Source: Comamonadaceae bacterium (lineage in GTDB: Bacteria; Pseudomonadota; Gammaproteobacteria; Burkholderiales; Burkholderiaceae_C). Taken from it: a stretch of DNA of 64,000 nucleotides. The stretch spans positions 372,001 through 436,000 of the forward strand of contig JAIXRJ010000046.1 of NCBI GenBank assembly GCA_027485235.1, in the 5' to 3' direction. A program made the translations under genes and the position numbers. Below are positions 1 through 9,504 of the stretch, piece after piece (positions within the stretch are counted from its first letter, which is position 1; every line of letters starts with the position of its first letter). The notes beneath the pieces are model-generated. The model was not told the origin of the DNA, did not search any database, and worked only from the letters and a program-made list of their open reading frames with translations.

Positions 1-417
1 AGTGCTCACGCACTCGCACATCCCTGTGCTGGTCTTGCGCTGACCTCGAGTCAAGCCGCTCCAGACTTTTGAGCATCCGTGGTCGCTCCAGGCTGAGGCG
101 CGCAATGATCTCCAACATCAGGAACGATCTTCATTTTGAAAACATCTCTTTTCTCAATCGTCCATCAGATGCAGGCGATGAACCAGGCACTGAAATGCGC
201 ACTGACGCTGTGCTTGTTCAGTCTGAGCTTCAGTTGATGAATTTCAATGCGCCCGGCCTCTGAAAAACCCAAGCGGGTCTGGCCGTCTCTGGAGGAAGAG
301 CCCTGTGACAACAAATTGAAGGTCATCAACCCAAAAAGTGCCGAGCAAGCCGCAGAGCACCTCCAGCGCGGCCATGAAAAAATGCACACCCGAAAAGTGA
401 AGCATTTTTTGACCAAA
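1..417. other. No confident gene
   Basis: Short open frames exist on both strands here, but none has a recognisable product, a convincing ribosome binding site or coding-like composition. The minus-strand frame at 165-416 is rich in Cys, Trp and Phe and looks accidental. The stretch lies downstream of the minus-strand acyl-CoA synthetase terminator and may hold the edge of a gene outside the window. Confidence 0.4.
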
Positions 418-440
418 AAAGACCGCCATCGGCGGTCTTT
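418..440 (-). terminator. Rho-independent terminator after malonyl-CoA synthetase gene
   Basis: A perfect 10 bp inverted repeat (AAAGACCGCC / GGCGGTCTTT, 3-base loop) is followed on the minus strand by a run of T. It sits about 20 bases after the stop of the minus-strand ligase gene. Confidence 0.85.
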
Positions 441-461
441 GAATGGCAGGCTTCGGCCTCC

Positions 462-2024
462 TCAAGCAAACAATTCCCTGTATTGATCTCGCAGCAAATT
501 CTTTTGCACCTTGCTCATGGTGTTGCGCGGCAGTTCGGTCACGACAAAACATTTTTTCGGGATCTTGAAATTGGCCAACTTGGCTTTCAACGCCGCAATG
601 ATGGCCTCGGCATGGAGCGCAACGCCAGCTTTTGCAATCACCACGGCCACACCAACCTCCCCAAAGTCCGGATGCGGTACACCCACCACAGCGCTTTCGG
701 CCACACCAGGCATCTCGTTGATGTAGCCCTCGATCTCGGCCGGATAAACGTTGTAACCGCCACTGATGATCAGGTCTTTGCTGCGGCCCACGATGGTCAC
801 ATAACCGCGTTGATCCACCTTGCCCACATCGCCCGTCTTGAAGTACCCATCCGAGGTGAACTCTTCAGCGGTCTTGTCCGGCATGCGCCAGTAGCCCTTG
901 AACACGTTGGGGCCCTTGACTTCAATGCCGCCGATTTCACCCGTCGGCAAATCCTGGCCATCCTCACCACGCACGCGCAGCAAAACACCCGGCAAGGGAA
1001 AGCCCACCGTGCCGCCCCGGCGCTCGGACTGCTGGCCATAGCGCATGTCAGGTGCATAGGGGTTGGAGGTGAGCATGGCGGTCTCGCTCATGCCGTAGCG
1101 CTCCAGGATGGTCTGACCGGTCAGCGCCTGCCATTGGTCGAAGGTCTCGATCAGCAAAGGCGCTGAACCAGCCACGAACAAGCGCATGTTTTTCACCGCC
1201 GCCTTGCTCAAGCTGGGTTCGGCCAACATGCGCACATACAGGGTCGGCACCCCCATGAACACCGTGGCCTGGCGCATGTGTGCGATGGCACGCTTGGGAT
1301 CGAACTTGGACAGCCAAATCATTTTGCTGCCATTGATCAAGGCGCCATGGATGGCCACAAACAAGCCGTGCACATGGAAAATCGGCAAGGCATGGATCAG
1401 CACATCCCCACGCCCTTCGGGTCCGCCTTTCTTTGTCCAGCCCCAATAATCCCTCAGCGCGAGCGCGTTGCTGAGCATGTTGCCGTGCGTGAGCATGGCA
1501 CCCTTGCTGCGTCCGGTGGTGCCACTGGTGTAAAGGATGGCCGCCAGGTCATCGGCCTGGCGGGGCACCGCTGGGTGCAGATCGCTGTGGCTCGCAGCGC
1601 GGTCGAGCAAACTGCCCGTCCGGTCATCGTTCAGGGTGAAAACATGCTGGGTGCCGGCTTTGAAAGCGATTTTGCTGACCCAACCGAAATTGGCAGCACT
1701 GCAGACCACCACGGCAGGCTCGGCATTGCCGATGAAGTACCCGATCTCGGCGCTTTGGTAGGCCGTGTTCAAAGGCAAAAACACATAGCCGGCGCGCAGT
1801 GTGGCCAGGTACAACATCATCGCTTCGACCGATTTTTCGACTTGCACCGCCACCCGACTGCCATCGGGCAAATCGAGTGACTTGAGCAAGTTGGCCATCA
1901 TGGCCGTGGCGCGGTCCAGGTCGTCCCAGCTGTAATGCAGGCCCTCGTCAGTCTCAACGGCTGTGGCTTGGAGGTCAGTCGGGAATGCGGCACGCAGGGC
2001 CGTGAACAAATTTTGAGAACTCAT
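462..2024 (-). CDS. matB: Malonyl-CoA synthetase-like AMP-dependent acyl-CoA ligase
   Basis: ANL-superfamily ligase of about 520 residues. The P-loop YTSGTTGRSKGA lies near residue 165, the hinge region GYFKTGDVGKVD near 405, and the A8 segment GRSKDLIISGGYNVYPAEIE after it. The C-terminal lysine motif is PRNTMSKVQK. Overall sequence character and length fit MatB, which activates malonate with ATP and CoA in the cytoplasm; other short acids cannot be excluded. The ATG at 2024 is chosen. An in-frame GTG at 2039 would add five residues, and neither start has a good ribosome binding site. It lies 68 bp after a Bug-type receptor gene on the same strand, so the two probably form a dicarboxylate uptake and activation unit. 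Confidence 0.8.
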   Translation of the reverse strand: MSSQNLFTALRAAFPTDLQATAVETDEGLHYSWDDLDRATAMMANLLKSLDLPDGSRVAVQVEKSVEAMMLYLATLRAGYVFLPLNTAYQSAEIGYFIGNAEPAVVVCSAANFGWVSKIAFKAGTQHVFTLNDDRTGSLLDRAASHSDLHPAVPRQADDLAAILYTSGTTGRSKGAMLTHGNMLSNALALRDYWGWTKKGGPEGRGDVLIHALPIFHVHGLFVAIHGALINGSKMIWLSKFDPKRAIAHMRQATVFMGVPTLYVRMLAEPSLSKAAVKNMRLFVAGSAPLLIETFDQWQALTGQTILERYGMSETAMLTSNPYAPDMRYGQQSERRGGTVGFPLPGVLLRVRGEDGQDLPTGEIGGIEVKGPNVFKGYWRMPDKTAEEFTSDGYFKTGDVGKVDQRGYVTIVGRSKDLIISGGYNVYPAEIEGYINEMPGVAESAVVGVPHPDFGEVGVAVVIAKAGVALHAEAIIAALKAKLANFKIPKKCFVVTELPRNTMSKVQKNLLRDQYRELFA

Positions 2025-2092
2025 GGGTGTGCAATTCACATGCTGATAAAGAGAAAGCCCGATCTCTTGTCACGGGCTTTCGAACAGGAAGC

Positions 2093-3088
2093 TCAGTCCA
2101 GTTTGGCGCCCGAGGCCTTGACCACTTGCGACCACTTGGCCAACTCCTTCTTGATGAAGGCATCGAATTGGGCACCGGTCAGGTTCGGGAATTCAGCGCC
2201 TTGGCTGGCCCACACCGCTTTGGCATCGTCGGCTTGGCAGGCACGGCGAACTTCTTCGATCATCCGGGTTTGTGCGTCGGAGGGTGTGCCTTTGGGCGCC
2301 CAAATACCGTACCAAGTGGAAACGGTGTAGTCGGGCAAGCCCAGTTCCAATGAGCACGGCACATCCGGAAAGGCGGGGTTGCGCTTGCTGCCTGACACCA
2401 TCAAAGCCTTGATGCGGCCCCCTTTGATGTGAGCAGCCGAAGAACCCAAACCATCAAACATCATGTCCACATTGCCCGCGATCAAATCCTGTAAGGCAGG
2501 GCCTGCACCGCGGTAAGGGATGTGCGTGATGAAGGTTTTTGTCTGCAGCTTGAACAGTTCGCCCGCCAAATGGTGCGAGGTGCCCCCGCCCGCCGAGCCA
2601 TAGTTGAAGCGTCCGGGACTCTTTTTGACTTCGTCCAAAAATGCTTTGAAGTCGGCGCCCTGGAACTTCTTGGGATTGACCACCAACACCTGCGGCACAT
2701 TGGCCACCAGGATCAAGGGCACCAGATCGCGCTCCAGGTCATAGTCCAGCCGAGGGTACATGTAAGGCGCAATGGTGTGATGGACTGCGCCCATGAAATA
2801 GTTGTAGCCATCGGGCGCCGACTTGGCAGCCACCCCAGCACCCAAGGTTCCCCCTGCACCGCCTCGGTTGTCGATGATGAGCTGTTTGCCTGTCAATTTG
2901 GAGAACTGGGCTGACAAGGGTCGTGCAAACGCGTCCGTACCACCACCGGCAGGAAAGGGCACGACCAAGTTCACAGGCTTGCTCGGCCATGCGCTTTGTG
3001 CGTGCACGGAACCCGCGCCAGCCACTGCGGCTGAAGCCGCCCATTTCAGAACGCCTCGGCGATCCATTTGATAATTCAATGAGGTCAT
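2093..3088 (-). CDS. Bug-type tripartite tricarboxylate transporter substrate-binding protein
   Basis: A 331-residue periplasmic solute receptor of the Bug/TctC family. The N-terminus carries a twin-arginine motif (DRRGVLK) followed by a hydrophobic stretch and a likely AQS cleavage site, suggesting Tat export. Family hallmarks are visible: WPSKPVNLVVPFPAGGGTD at the mature N-terminus, DNRGGAGGTLG, and the YGSAGGGTSHHLAGE segment. The start at 3088 has AAGGAG five bases upstream; the open frame reaches further but that extension is not protein-like. No TctA/TctB membrane genes are adjacent, as is common for Bug receptors in Burkholderiales. Linkage to matB suggests malonate or a related dicarboxylate as ligand, which is inference. 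Confidence 0.85.
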   Translation of the reverse strand: MTSLNYQMDRRGVLKWAASAAVAGAGSVHAQSAWPSKPVNLVVPFPAGGGTDAFARPLSAQFSKLTGKQLIIDNRGGAGGTLGAGVAAKSAPDGYNYFMGAVHHTIAPYMYPRLDYDLERDLVPLILVANVPQVLVVNPKKFQGADFKAFLDEVKKSPGRFNYGSAGGGTSHHLAGELFKLQTKTFITHIPYRGAGPALQDLIAGNVDMMFDGLGSSAAHIKGGRIKALMVSGSKRNPAFPDVPCSLELGLPDYTVSTWYGIWAPKGTPSDAQTRMIEEVRRACQADDAKAVWASQGAEFPNLTGAQFDAFIKKELAKWSQVVKASGAKLD

Positions 3089-3183
3089 TTTTGTCTCCTT
3101 TTGGTGGGTTATTTGAAACAGGCAAAGCTTAATGGCAAAGTCGCATTGGATTGTCAGACGCATTTGCGGCTGGCGAAGACACT

Positions 3184-3984
3184 TTATGGCAAACGGCGAC
3201 GTCCACACCAAATCCAGAGCACAGCACCGCCCACGATCATTGGGACGCAAAGCCACTGTCCCATGCTCATGCCCAAGCTCAAGAGGCCCAAGTGCGCATC
3301 AGGTTCGCGGAAATACTCCGCCACAAAGCGGAATACGCCGTAACCGAACAGGAAGGCAAAGGCCACTTGCCCTTGCGGTCGGGGCCTGCGGGCATAGAGC
3401 CACAGAAGCACAAACAGCAAGAGACCTTCCAGCAAGAACTGGTAAATTTGCGACGGGTGACGCGTCACATCGCCTGCGCCACGGAACAACATGGCCCAAG
3501 GCAAAGAAGGATCCGCCACGCGGCCCCAGAGTTCACCGTTGATGAAGTTACCCACCCGGCCTGCGGCCAACCCAGTCGGCACGCAAGGGGCCACAAAGTC
3601 CATGACCTGCAAAAACGGGCGTTGTCGGGTGCGCCCAAACCAGACCATGGCCACCATCACGCCCAGCATACCGCCGTGAAAGCTCATCCCCCCTTGCCAA
3701 ATGGCCAAGATTTCCAGCGGGTGTCCCGCGTAATAAGCCGGCTTGTAAAACAGGCAGTAGCCGATTCGTCCGCCCAGCACCACTCCCATCACGCCAAGAA
3801 AAAGGATGTCTTCAATGTCGCGGCGCGTCCATGCGGGCAGCCCGGCAAAAGGCTGGTGCTTGAGACGTTGGGTGCCCAGCCAGTAAAACAGGGCAAAGGC
3901 GGCCAAATAGGTCAAGCCATACCAATGGACGGCCAAAGGGCCCAGCTGCAGGGCAACGGGATCGATTTGAGGGTGAGTCATCAT
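3184..3984 (-). CDS. lgt: Prolipoprotein diacylglyceryl transferase
   Basis: Integral inner-membrane enzyme that moves diacylglycerol from phosphatidylglycerol to the lipobox cysteine of prolipoproteins. About 266 residues with several membrane segments. Signature motifs are present: [22 protein letters not shown] (the Lgt signature with essential Arg and Asn) and HPSQIYQ, plus a C-terminal YFREPD. The start is either of two adjacent ATGs at 3984/3981; a GTG at 3999 is also in frame. It is divergent from ilvD and 95 bp upstream of the Bug receptor gene. Confidence 0.95.
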   Translation of the reverse strand: MMTHPQIDPVALQLGPLAVHWYGLTYLAAFALFYWLGTQRLKHQPFAGLPAWTRRDIEDILFLGVMGVVLGGRIGYCLFYKPAYYAGHPLEILAIWQGGMSFHGGMLGVMVAMVWFGRTRQRPFLQVMDFVAPCVPTGLAAGRVGNFINGELWGRVADPSLPWAMLFRGAGDVTRHPSQIYQFLLEGLLLFVLLWLYARRPRPQGQVAFAFLFGYGVFRFVAEYFREPDAHLGLLSLGMSMGQWLCVPMIVGGAVLWIWCGRRRLP

Positions 3985-4086
3985 CCCCGGATTGTGCACT
4001 GGCCGCAGTTCAAACCTCCAGGGGGCGTCTCTGTCCCCCCGTTAGAATCTCTCGACCATCTTTTGGGCTTTTACTGAGACACCACC

Positions 4087-5787
4087 ATGAGCGACAAAAT
4101 CATCCCGATCACCCCCATCAACAGCCGCAGTGCCAACATCACCGAGGGCAAATCCCGCGCCCCCAACCGTTCGATGTACTACGCCATGGGCTATGAACAG
4201 AGCGATTTCGTCAAACCCATGGTGGGCGTGGCCAACGGTCACAGCACCATCACCCCCTGCAACAGCGGTCTGCAAAAATTGGCCGATGCCGCCATTGAGG
4301 GCATCGAAGCCGCCGGTGGCAACGCCCAAGTCTTTGGCACCCCCACCATTTCGGACGGCATGGCCATGGGCACCGAAGGCATGAAGTACTCGCTGGTTTC
4401 ACGCGAGGTGATCGCCGACTGCGTGGAAACCTGCGTGCAAGGCCAGTGGATGGACGGTGTGCTGGTGGTGGGCGGTTGCGACAAGAACATGCCCGGCGGC
4501 CTGATGGGCATGCTTCGCGCCAATGTGCCTGCCATTTACGTGTACGGCGGCACCATTTTGCCGGGCCGCTACCAAAACAAAGACCTGAACATCGTGAGCG
4601 TGTTTGAAGCCGTGGGCGAGAACGCCGCAGGCAAGTTGAGCGACGAAGACCTGCTCGAAATCGAAAAGCGCGCCATCCCCGGCACCGGTTCTTGCGGCGG
4701 CATGTACACCGCCAACACCATGTCCTCGGCTTTCGAGGCGCTGGGCATTTCCTTGCCCTACTCGTCCACCATGGCCAACGTGCACGATGAAAAAGTCGAA
4801 TCGGCCAAAGAATCGGCCCGCGTTTTGGTCGAAGCCATCCGCAAAGGCATCAAGCCGCGCGACATCGTGACCCGCAAGTCCATTGAGAACGCTGTGGCTG
4901 TGATCATGGCCACCGGCGGCTCCACCAATGCGGTGCTGCACTTTTTGGCCATCGCCCATTGCGCAGGCGTGGAGTGGAGCATTGACGATTTCGAACGCAT
5001 TCGCGAACGCACGCCCGTGTTGTGCGACCTGAAACCCAGCGGCAAGGCTTTGGCTGTGGACCTGCATGTGGCCGGCGGCATTCCGCAAGTCATGAAGATT
5101 TTGCTCAACGCCGGTTTGCTGCACGGTGACTGCATCACCATCACCGGCCAGACCATTGCCGAAGTGCTCAAGGATGTGCCTGATGCGCCACCCGAGCAAA
5201 GCGTCATCCACACCATCGACAACGCCATGTACAAGCAAGGCCACCTGGCGATCCTCAAGGGCAACCTGTCTCCCGAAGGCGCTGTGGCCAAGATCACTGG
5301 CCTGAAAAACCCGGTCATCACCGGCCCAGCGCGCGTGTTCGACGACGAACAATCGGCCCTGGAAGCCATCTTGGCAGGCAAGATCAAGGCCGGCGACGTG
5401 ATGGTCTTGCGCTACCTCGGCCCCAAAGGCGGCCCCGGCATGCCCGAAATGCTGGCCCCCACGGGCGCGCTGATCGGTGCTGGCTTGGGTGAAAGCGTGG
5501 GCCTGATCACCGACGGCCGTTTCTCCGGTGGTACCTGGGGCATGGTGGTGGGCCACGTCGCCCCCGAAGCGGCTGCCGGCGGCACCATCGCGTTTGTGAA
5601 TGAAGGCGACAGCATCACCATTGACGCGCACAAGCTGGTGCTTGAGTTGAACGTGCCCGAGGCCGAAATTGCCAAGCGCCGTGAAGGCTGGACAGCCCCC
5701 GAGCCCCGTTACACCCGTGGCGTGCAAGCCAAGTTTGCGTTCAACGCCTCAAGCGCCAGCAAAGGCGCTGTGCTCGACCTGTATTGA
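4087..5787 (+). CDS. ilvD: Dihydroxy-acid dehydratase
   Basis: 566-residue IlvD/Edd-family dehydratase. It converts 2,3-dihydroxy-isovalerate and its methylvalerate analogue to the 2-keto acids in valine and isoleucine synthesis. Cluster-binding cysteines sit in [11 protein letters not shown] and [15 protein letters not shown], and the C-terminal signature [10 protein letters not shown] is intact. Length is normal. It is a single-gene unit, divergent from lgt and closed by a strong terminator at 5821-5850. No ilv or leu neighbours are in the window. Confidence 0.97.
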   Translation: MSDKIIPITPINSRSANITEGKSRAPNRSMYYAMGYEQSDFVKPMVGVANGHSTITPCNSGLQKLADAAIEGIEAAGGNAQVFGTPTISDGMAMGTEGMKYSLVSREVIADCVETCVQGQWMDGVLVVGGCDKNMPGGLMGMLRANVPAIYVYGGTILPGRYQNKDLNIVSVFEAVGENAAGKLSDEDLLEIEKRAIPGTGSCGGMYTANTMSSAFEALGISLPYSSTMANVHDEKVESAKESARVLVEAIRKGIKPRDIVTRKSIENAVAVIMATGGSTNAVLHFLAIAHCAGVEWSIDDFERIRERTPVLCDLKPSGKALAVDLHVAGGIPQVMKILLNAGLLHGDCITITGQTIAEVLKDVPDAPPEQSVIHTIDNAMYKQGHLAILKGNLSPEGAVAKITGLKNPVITGPARVFDDEQSALEAILAGKIKAGDVMVLRYLGPKGGPGMPEMLAPTGALIGAGLGESVGLITDGRFSGGTWGMVVGHVAPEAAAGGTIAFVNEGDSITIDAHKLVLELNVPEAEIAKRREGWTAPEPRYTRGVQAKFAFNASSASKGAVLDLY

Positions 5788-5820
5788 TCGAAGGCCAATC
5801 TGTTCCAGCAGCGTCCCCCC

Positions 5821-5850
5821 AAAAAGCCCGCTCGACTCAGCGGGCTTTTT
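5821..5850. terminator. Bidirectional terminator between ilvD and the GlcG-like gene
   Basis: An inverted repeat AAAAAGCCCGCT / AGCGGGCTTTTT with a six-base loop has A-runs on one side and T-runs on the other. It can terminate both the plus-strand ilvD transcript and the converging minus-strand transcript. Confidence 0.9.
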
Positions 5851-5893
5851 TTTCATCCCAGCGGCTGCCAAGCAGCCACGGGTTCGTGCGAGA

Positions 5894-6301
5894 TCACAGA
5901 CCGATGGCGGCGATTCCGGCTTTGGCGATCTGCGCGTCTTCGGTCGATTTGACACCGCTGACACCCACTGCGCCCAGGCAAAAGCCGTCTTTCATGATCG
6001 GCACACCCCCTTCGAGCATGCCCTGAATGGTCGGTGCCGACAAAAAGGACATGCGACCGCCATTGACAACGTCTTCGTAGACCTTGGTTTCACGCCGACC
6101 CAAAGCAGCCGTGTGGGCTTTGGCAGGTGCAATGTGCGAGGAAACAGGTGCTGCGCCATCTAAACGGGCAAAGTGCAACAAATGCCCCCCCGCATCAACG
6201 ATGGCGATGCTGACCGCCCAGTTGTTTTTGAGGGCTTCGGCTTCGGCCGCAGCGGCAATGGCTTTCACGTCGGAGAGTTCAAGGGTGGCTTGTGTTTGCA
6301 T
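5894..6301 (-). CDS. GlcG/HbpS-family protein
   Basis: A 135-residue small protein of the GlcG/HbpS (DUF336) family. Visible hallmarks are AIVDAGGHLLHFARLDGA, the AKAHTAALGR helix, and GGVPIMKDGFCLGAVGVSG near the C-terminus. Members occur beside glycolate, propanediol or heme genes, and some bind heme or act as stress sensors; the exact role here is unknown. The start at 6301 is preferred because GGAG lies seven bases upstream; six extra codons are possible from 6319. It is a single gene converging on ilvD. Confidence 0.85.
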   Translation of the reverse strand: MQTQATLELSDVKAIAAAAEAEALKNNWAVSIAIVDAGGHLLHFARLDGAAPVSSHIAPAKAHTAALGRRETKVYEDVVNGGRMSFLSAPTIQGMLEGGVPIMKDGFCLGAVGVSGVKSTEDAQIAKAGIAAIGL

Positions 6302-6489
6302 CAAAAGACTCCGTCTCATTCAAAAATCCACGAGCATACACGGGCCGGATCAGGCCATTGCGCACTTCACAGCAAAACGGATGCACCCGGATAACCCCAT
6401 CAACAGACGGAAATTCAGCGTCACAAGACCCGGCCCATGAGCACCCTCTACAATGGTTTTACCTACAACAGGCATGACAGGAGAAACTC

Positions 6490-7182
6490 ATGAGCGATCT
6501 TCAAACCCTCAATTCCACAGGCTGGGGCCAAGTTGATTTGGCCGCACGCAACCGCGTCCTGCGCAACACTTACTGGCTGCTGGCCCTGAGCTTGTTGCCC
6601 ACCGTTTTGGGCGCTTGGCTTGGCGTGGCCACTGGCATTACCCAATCCTTGTCAGGCGGTCTAGGCCTGGTCGTCTTCTTGGCGGGTGCCTTTGGTTTCA
6701 TGTTCGCGATCGAAAAAACCAAAAACTCCGCAGCCGGCATTCCCGTGTTGTTGGGCTTCACCTTCTTTATGGGTTTGATGCTCTCTCGCATGATCGCCAT
6801 GGTGCTGGGCTTTAAAAACGGTTCCGACCTGATCATGACCGCCTTTGCAGGCACCGCAGGGGTGTTCTTTGTGATGGCCAGTTTGGCCAGCACCATCAAG
6901 CGCGACATCTCGGGCATGTCGAAATGGCTGTTTGTTGGCGCATTGGCCATCATGATCGGTGGCATCATCAATGTGTTCATCGGCTCCACCGTTGGCATGA
7001 TGGTGATTTCGGTCATGGCCATCGGCATCTTCAGTGCCTACATGCTGTACGACTTGAAGCAAATCATCGATGGCGGTGAGACCAATTACATCAGCGCCAC
7101 CTTGGCTTTGTACTTGGACATCTTCAATGTGTTCCAAAGCCTGCTGGCCTTGTTGGGCATCATGGGCGGCGAAAAAGACTGA
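6490..7182 (+). CDS. Bax inhibitor-1/YccA family membrane protein
   Basis: 230 residues with about seven hydrophobic segments, beginning after a soluble N-terminus of roughly 25 residues. The family pattern of small, Gly-rich helices and the terminal segment with YMLYDLKQIIDGGETNYISATLALYLDIFN is diagnostic of BI-1/YccA (UPF0005). In E. coli YccA interacts with the FtsH protease; the role here is inferred only from family. A good ribosome binding site (AGGAG) precedes the ATG, and a strong terminator follows at 7204. Confidence 0.9.
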   Translation: MSDLQTLNSTGWGQVDLAARNRVLRNTYWLLALSLLPTVLGAWLGVATGITQSLSGGLGLVVFLAGAFGFMFAIEKTKNSAAGIPVLLGFTFFMGLMLSRMIAMVLGFKNGSDLIMTAFAGTAGVFFVMASLASTIKRDISGMSKWLFVGALAIMIGGIINVFIGSTVGMMVISVMAIGIFSAYMLYDLKQIIDGGETNYISATLALYLDIFNVFQSLLALLGIMGGEKD

Positions 7183-7203
7183 CGCCAGATTGCTTCAAAC
7201 ACC

Positions 7204-7229
7204 AAAAAGGCTCCCTTGGGAGCCTTTTT
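7204..7229. terminator. Terminator after the BI-1 family gene
   Basis: Perfect 12 bp inverted repeat (AAAAAGGCTCCC / GGGAGCCTTTTT, two-base loop). It lies 21 bases after the BI-1 gene stop and just beyond the end of minus-strand rlmD, so it can serve both strands. Confidence 0.9.
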
Positions 7230-7252
7230 CTTGAGCGCTCAATATGAACCGC

Positions 7253-8680
7253 TCAAACCAGTTCGAAGACCGCCATGCTCTCTACGTGCGCCGTGTGGGC
7301 AAACATATTGATCACGCCCGCACTCACGCAGCGGTAGCCGGCAAGGTGCACCAGGACACCGGCGTCGCGGGCCAAGGTGGCGGGGTTGCAGCTCACGTAC
7401 ACAATGCGTTGGGGCGGGATCCAGCCGTTTCTGAGTTCATGGTTTTCGTGCAGTTCGGCCAGTGCCTTGAACAAAGCGAAGGCACCTTCACGCGGCGGGT
7501 CCACCAGCCATTTGTCGGCCGTTCCGTCGGCCACCAGCATCTCGGGTGTCATCTCAAACAAGTTACGGGCCACAAAGCGGGTTGGTGCCAAGGCTTGCCC
7601 CTGAGGACGAAGGGCCTGATTGAGGCTGTAGTTGTCCTGCGAACGGGTCACCAGGGTCTGCGCGCCTTCAATGCCCAAAACTTCGCAGGCCTGCGTGGCG
7701 ATGGGCAAGGTGAAGTTGCCCAAGCCACAAAACCAATCGATCACGCGCTCACTCTTTTGTGCTTGCAGCAAACGCAAGGCTCGGGCCACCAGCACGCGGT
7801 TGATGAAGGGGTTCACTTGGGTGAAGTCGGTGGGACGGAACGGCATGGTGATGCCATAGTCAGGCAAGCCATAGCTCAACTGAGGCCCCCCCTCCTCCAA
7901 CAGATGCACCGTGTCCGGGCCTTTGGGCTGCAGCCACCATTGCACTTGGTATTGCTCGCCAAAAGCGCGCAGTTTGGTCAGATCGCCCTCGCTCAAAGGC
8001 GCCATGTGGCGCAAGACCATGGCGGTGACTTCATCGCCACAGGCCAGCTCAATCTGGGGCAAGGTCTCGCGGGCCTCCATTTGAGCGATCAGAGCGCGCA
8101 AAGGCATCAGCATGGCACTGACATGCGGCGGCAGGATGCGGCACACCTTCATGTCGGCGATATAGCGGCTCTTGCGTTCGTGAAAACCAATCAGAACTTC
8201 GCCCTTTTTGATCACATAGCGCACCGACATGCGGGCACGGTAGCGGTAACCCCATGACGGCCCTTCAATGGGGCGCAGCAGGGTCTCGGCTTTGACTTTG
8301 CCCAGATGCCAGAGGTTGTCCTCAAGCACCCGCTGCTTGATGGCCACCTGCGCCGAAGCTTCCAGGTGCTGCATTTTGCAGCCGCCACAAGCGCCGCCAT
8401 GCAGACCAAAATGCGGGCAACCAGGCGTGACGCGCTGAGAGGATTCCAAGTGGATTTGGGTGACCGTGCCCTGCTCCCAGTTGTTTTTCTTGCGACCCAC
8501 CTGGACAGAGACCACCTCAAAAGGCAAGGCGCCTTCAATGAAAACCACTTTGCCGTCAGGACGGCGGGCGATGCCTTGGGCATCCATGTCCAGAGAGCCA
8601 ACGCGCAGCCAACCGTCTGGCAAATCATCGCTGCAGGGGGCTTCGTGGGGGGGAATGGAATGTTCTTGTTTTTCGCTCAT
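7253..8680 (-). CDS. rlmD: 23S rRNA (uracil-5-)-methyltransferase RlmD
   Basis: 475-residue SAM-dependent tRNA/rRNA m5U methyltransferase family protein. It has an N-terminal TRAM-like domain, the [4Fe-4S] cysteines around residues 88-101 ([17 protein letters not shown]) and a further Cys near 185. The C-terminal catalytic domain has [13 protein letters not shown] (SAM motif), DPPREGA and [12 protein letters not shown] with the catalytic cysteine. The iron-sulfur type and length indicate RlmD (U1939 of 23S rRNA) rather than TrmA or RlmC. It follows the frameshifted exonuclease gene by about 30 bp on the same strand. Confidence 0.9.
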   Translation of the reverse strand: MSEKQEHSIPPHEAPCSDDLPDGWLRVGSLDMDAQGIARRPDGKVVFIEGALPFEVVSVQVGRKKNNWEQGTVTQIHLESSQRVTPGCPHFGLHGGACGGCKMQHLEASAQVAIKQRVLEDNLWHLGKVKAETLLRPIEGPSWGYRYRARMSVRYVIKKGEVLIGFHERKSRYIADMKVCRILPPHVSAMLMPLRALIAQMEARETLPQIELACGDEVTAMVLRHMAPLSEGDLTKLRAFGEQYQVQWWLQPKGPDTVHLLEEGGPQLSYGLPDYGITMPFRPTDFTQVNPFINRVLVARALRLLQAQKSERVIDWFCGLGNFTLPIATQACEVLGIEGAQTLVTRSQDNYSLNQALRPQGQALAPTRFVARNLFEMTPEMLVADGTADKWLVDPPREGAFALFKALAELHENHELRNGWIPPQRIVYVSCNPATLARDAGVLVHLAGYRCVSAGVINMFAHTAHVESMAVFELV

Positions 8681-8712
8681 CGCCCCATTGTCTCACTGGG
8701 CCAAGCGCCAAT

Positions 8713-9497
8713 TCAGACCCAGGCTTGCAGGTATTCCTGCCAATGGGGCTCTTGACCGGCCAGAGCGGCCACATTGTCTTGGATGAACTGAATTTCACGA
8801 TCGTATTCGGCTTCGGTGAAGCCTCCGCGCATTTTCTGAAAACGGCAGTACAACAAATACGTGTTCATGACATCGGTTTCACAATACCGCCTCACATCAT
8901 CTGTTTGCCCGGCCAGAAACTGCTCGTACACCTGCGAGCCGTCCATGCCCAACTTGCCCGGGAAACCGCACAACTTGGCCATGGCATCCATGGGCGCGTT
9001 GTTTTTAGGGGTGTATTTGGCCAGCAGGTCCATCAAATCAAGGTGGCGCATGTGGTAACGCGAGATGTAGTTGTTCCACTTGTAATCGCGATCATCATCG
9101 CCCATGTCCCAGTACTTGTCGGACACCACACCACGCTGCAAGCCACGGTAGTGCAGCACTGGCAGGTCAAAGCCACTGCCGTTCCAGCTCACCAGCTGCG
9201 GTTCATGCTTCTCGATGGCGTTGAAAAACGTCTGGATGATGCGGCCTTCGCTTTGGCCATCTCTGTCCACAAAGGAATGGACGCGCAAGCCCTCGGCATT
9301 GCGAAAGACGCAGCTGATGGCCAACACTTTTTGCAGGTACAGGGGCATGAAGTCGCTTTGGCCATTGGACGCGCGATCGGCCTTCCACTGGGCATGCACT
9401 GGGCGTCGGTCAACTCGGGGAATGCAGCATTCAAACGCCGCCAACCCGCCATGTCGGGAATGGTCTCAATGTCAAAGACCAGGACAGGCCACACCAT
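8713..9497 (-). pseudogene. 3'-5' exonuclease (PolB-like), interrupted by a one-base frameshift
   Basis: A predicted 3'-5' exonuclease of the DNA polymerase B-like exonuclease family (DnaQ fold). The N-terminal part, starting MVWPVLVFDIETIPD with the DxE metal motif, is in one frame. The rest, with SWNGSGFDLPVLHYR and YCETDVMNTYLL, is in another. The frames meet at about 9398/9399, where one base appears to be lost (expected CAGGTGCAT, seen CAGTGCAT on the minus strand). Restoring one base gives a 786 bp gene of 261 codons with no other lesion. Either a recent mutation or a sequencing/assembly error is possible. It starts 7 bp after the nlpD stop. Confidence 0.85.
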
Positions 9498-9504
9498 GGG
9501 ACTT

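Noticed and set aside
165..416. Small Cys/Trp-rich minus-strand frame near the window start
   Set aside because: No ribosome binding site, no family features, and an overlapping open frame in another phase looks equally plausible.
4399..5727. A 442-codon minus-strand frame opposite ilvD
   Set aside because: Antisense His/Gly/Ala-rich sequence over a well-conserved IlvD.
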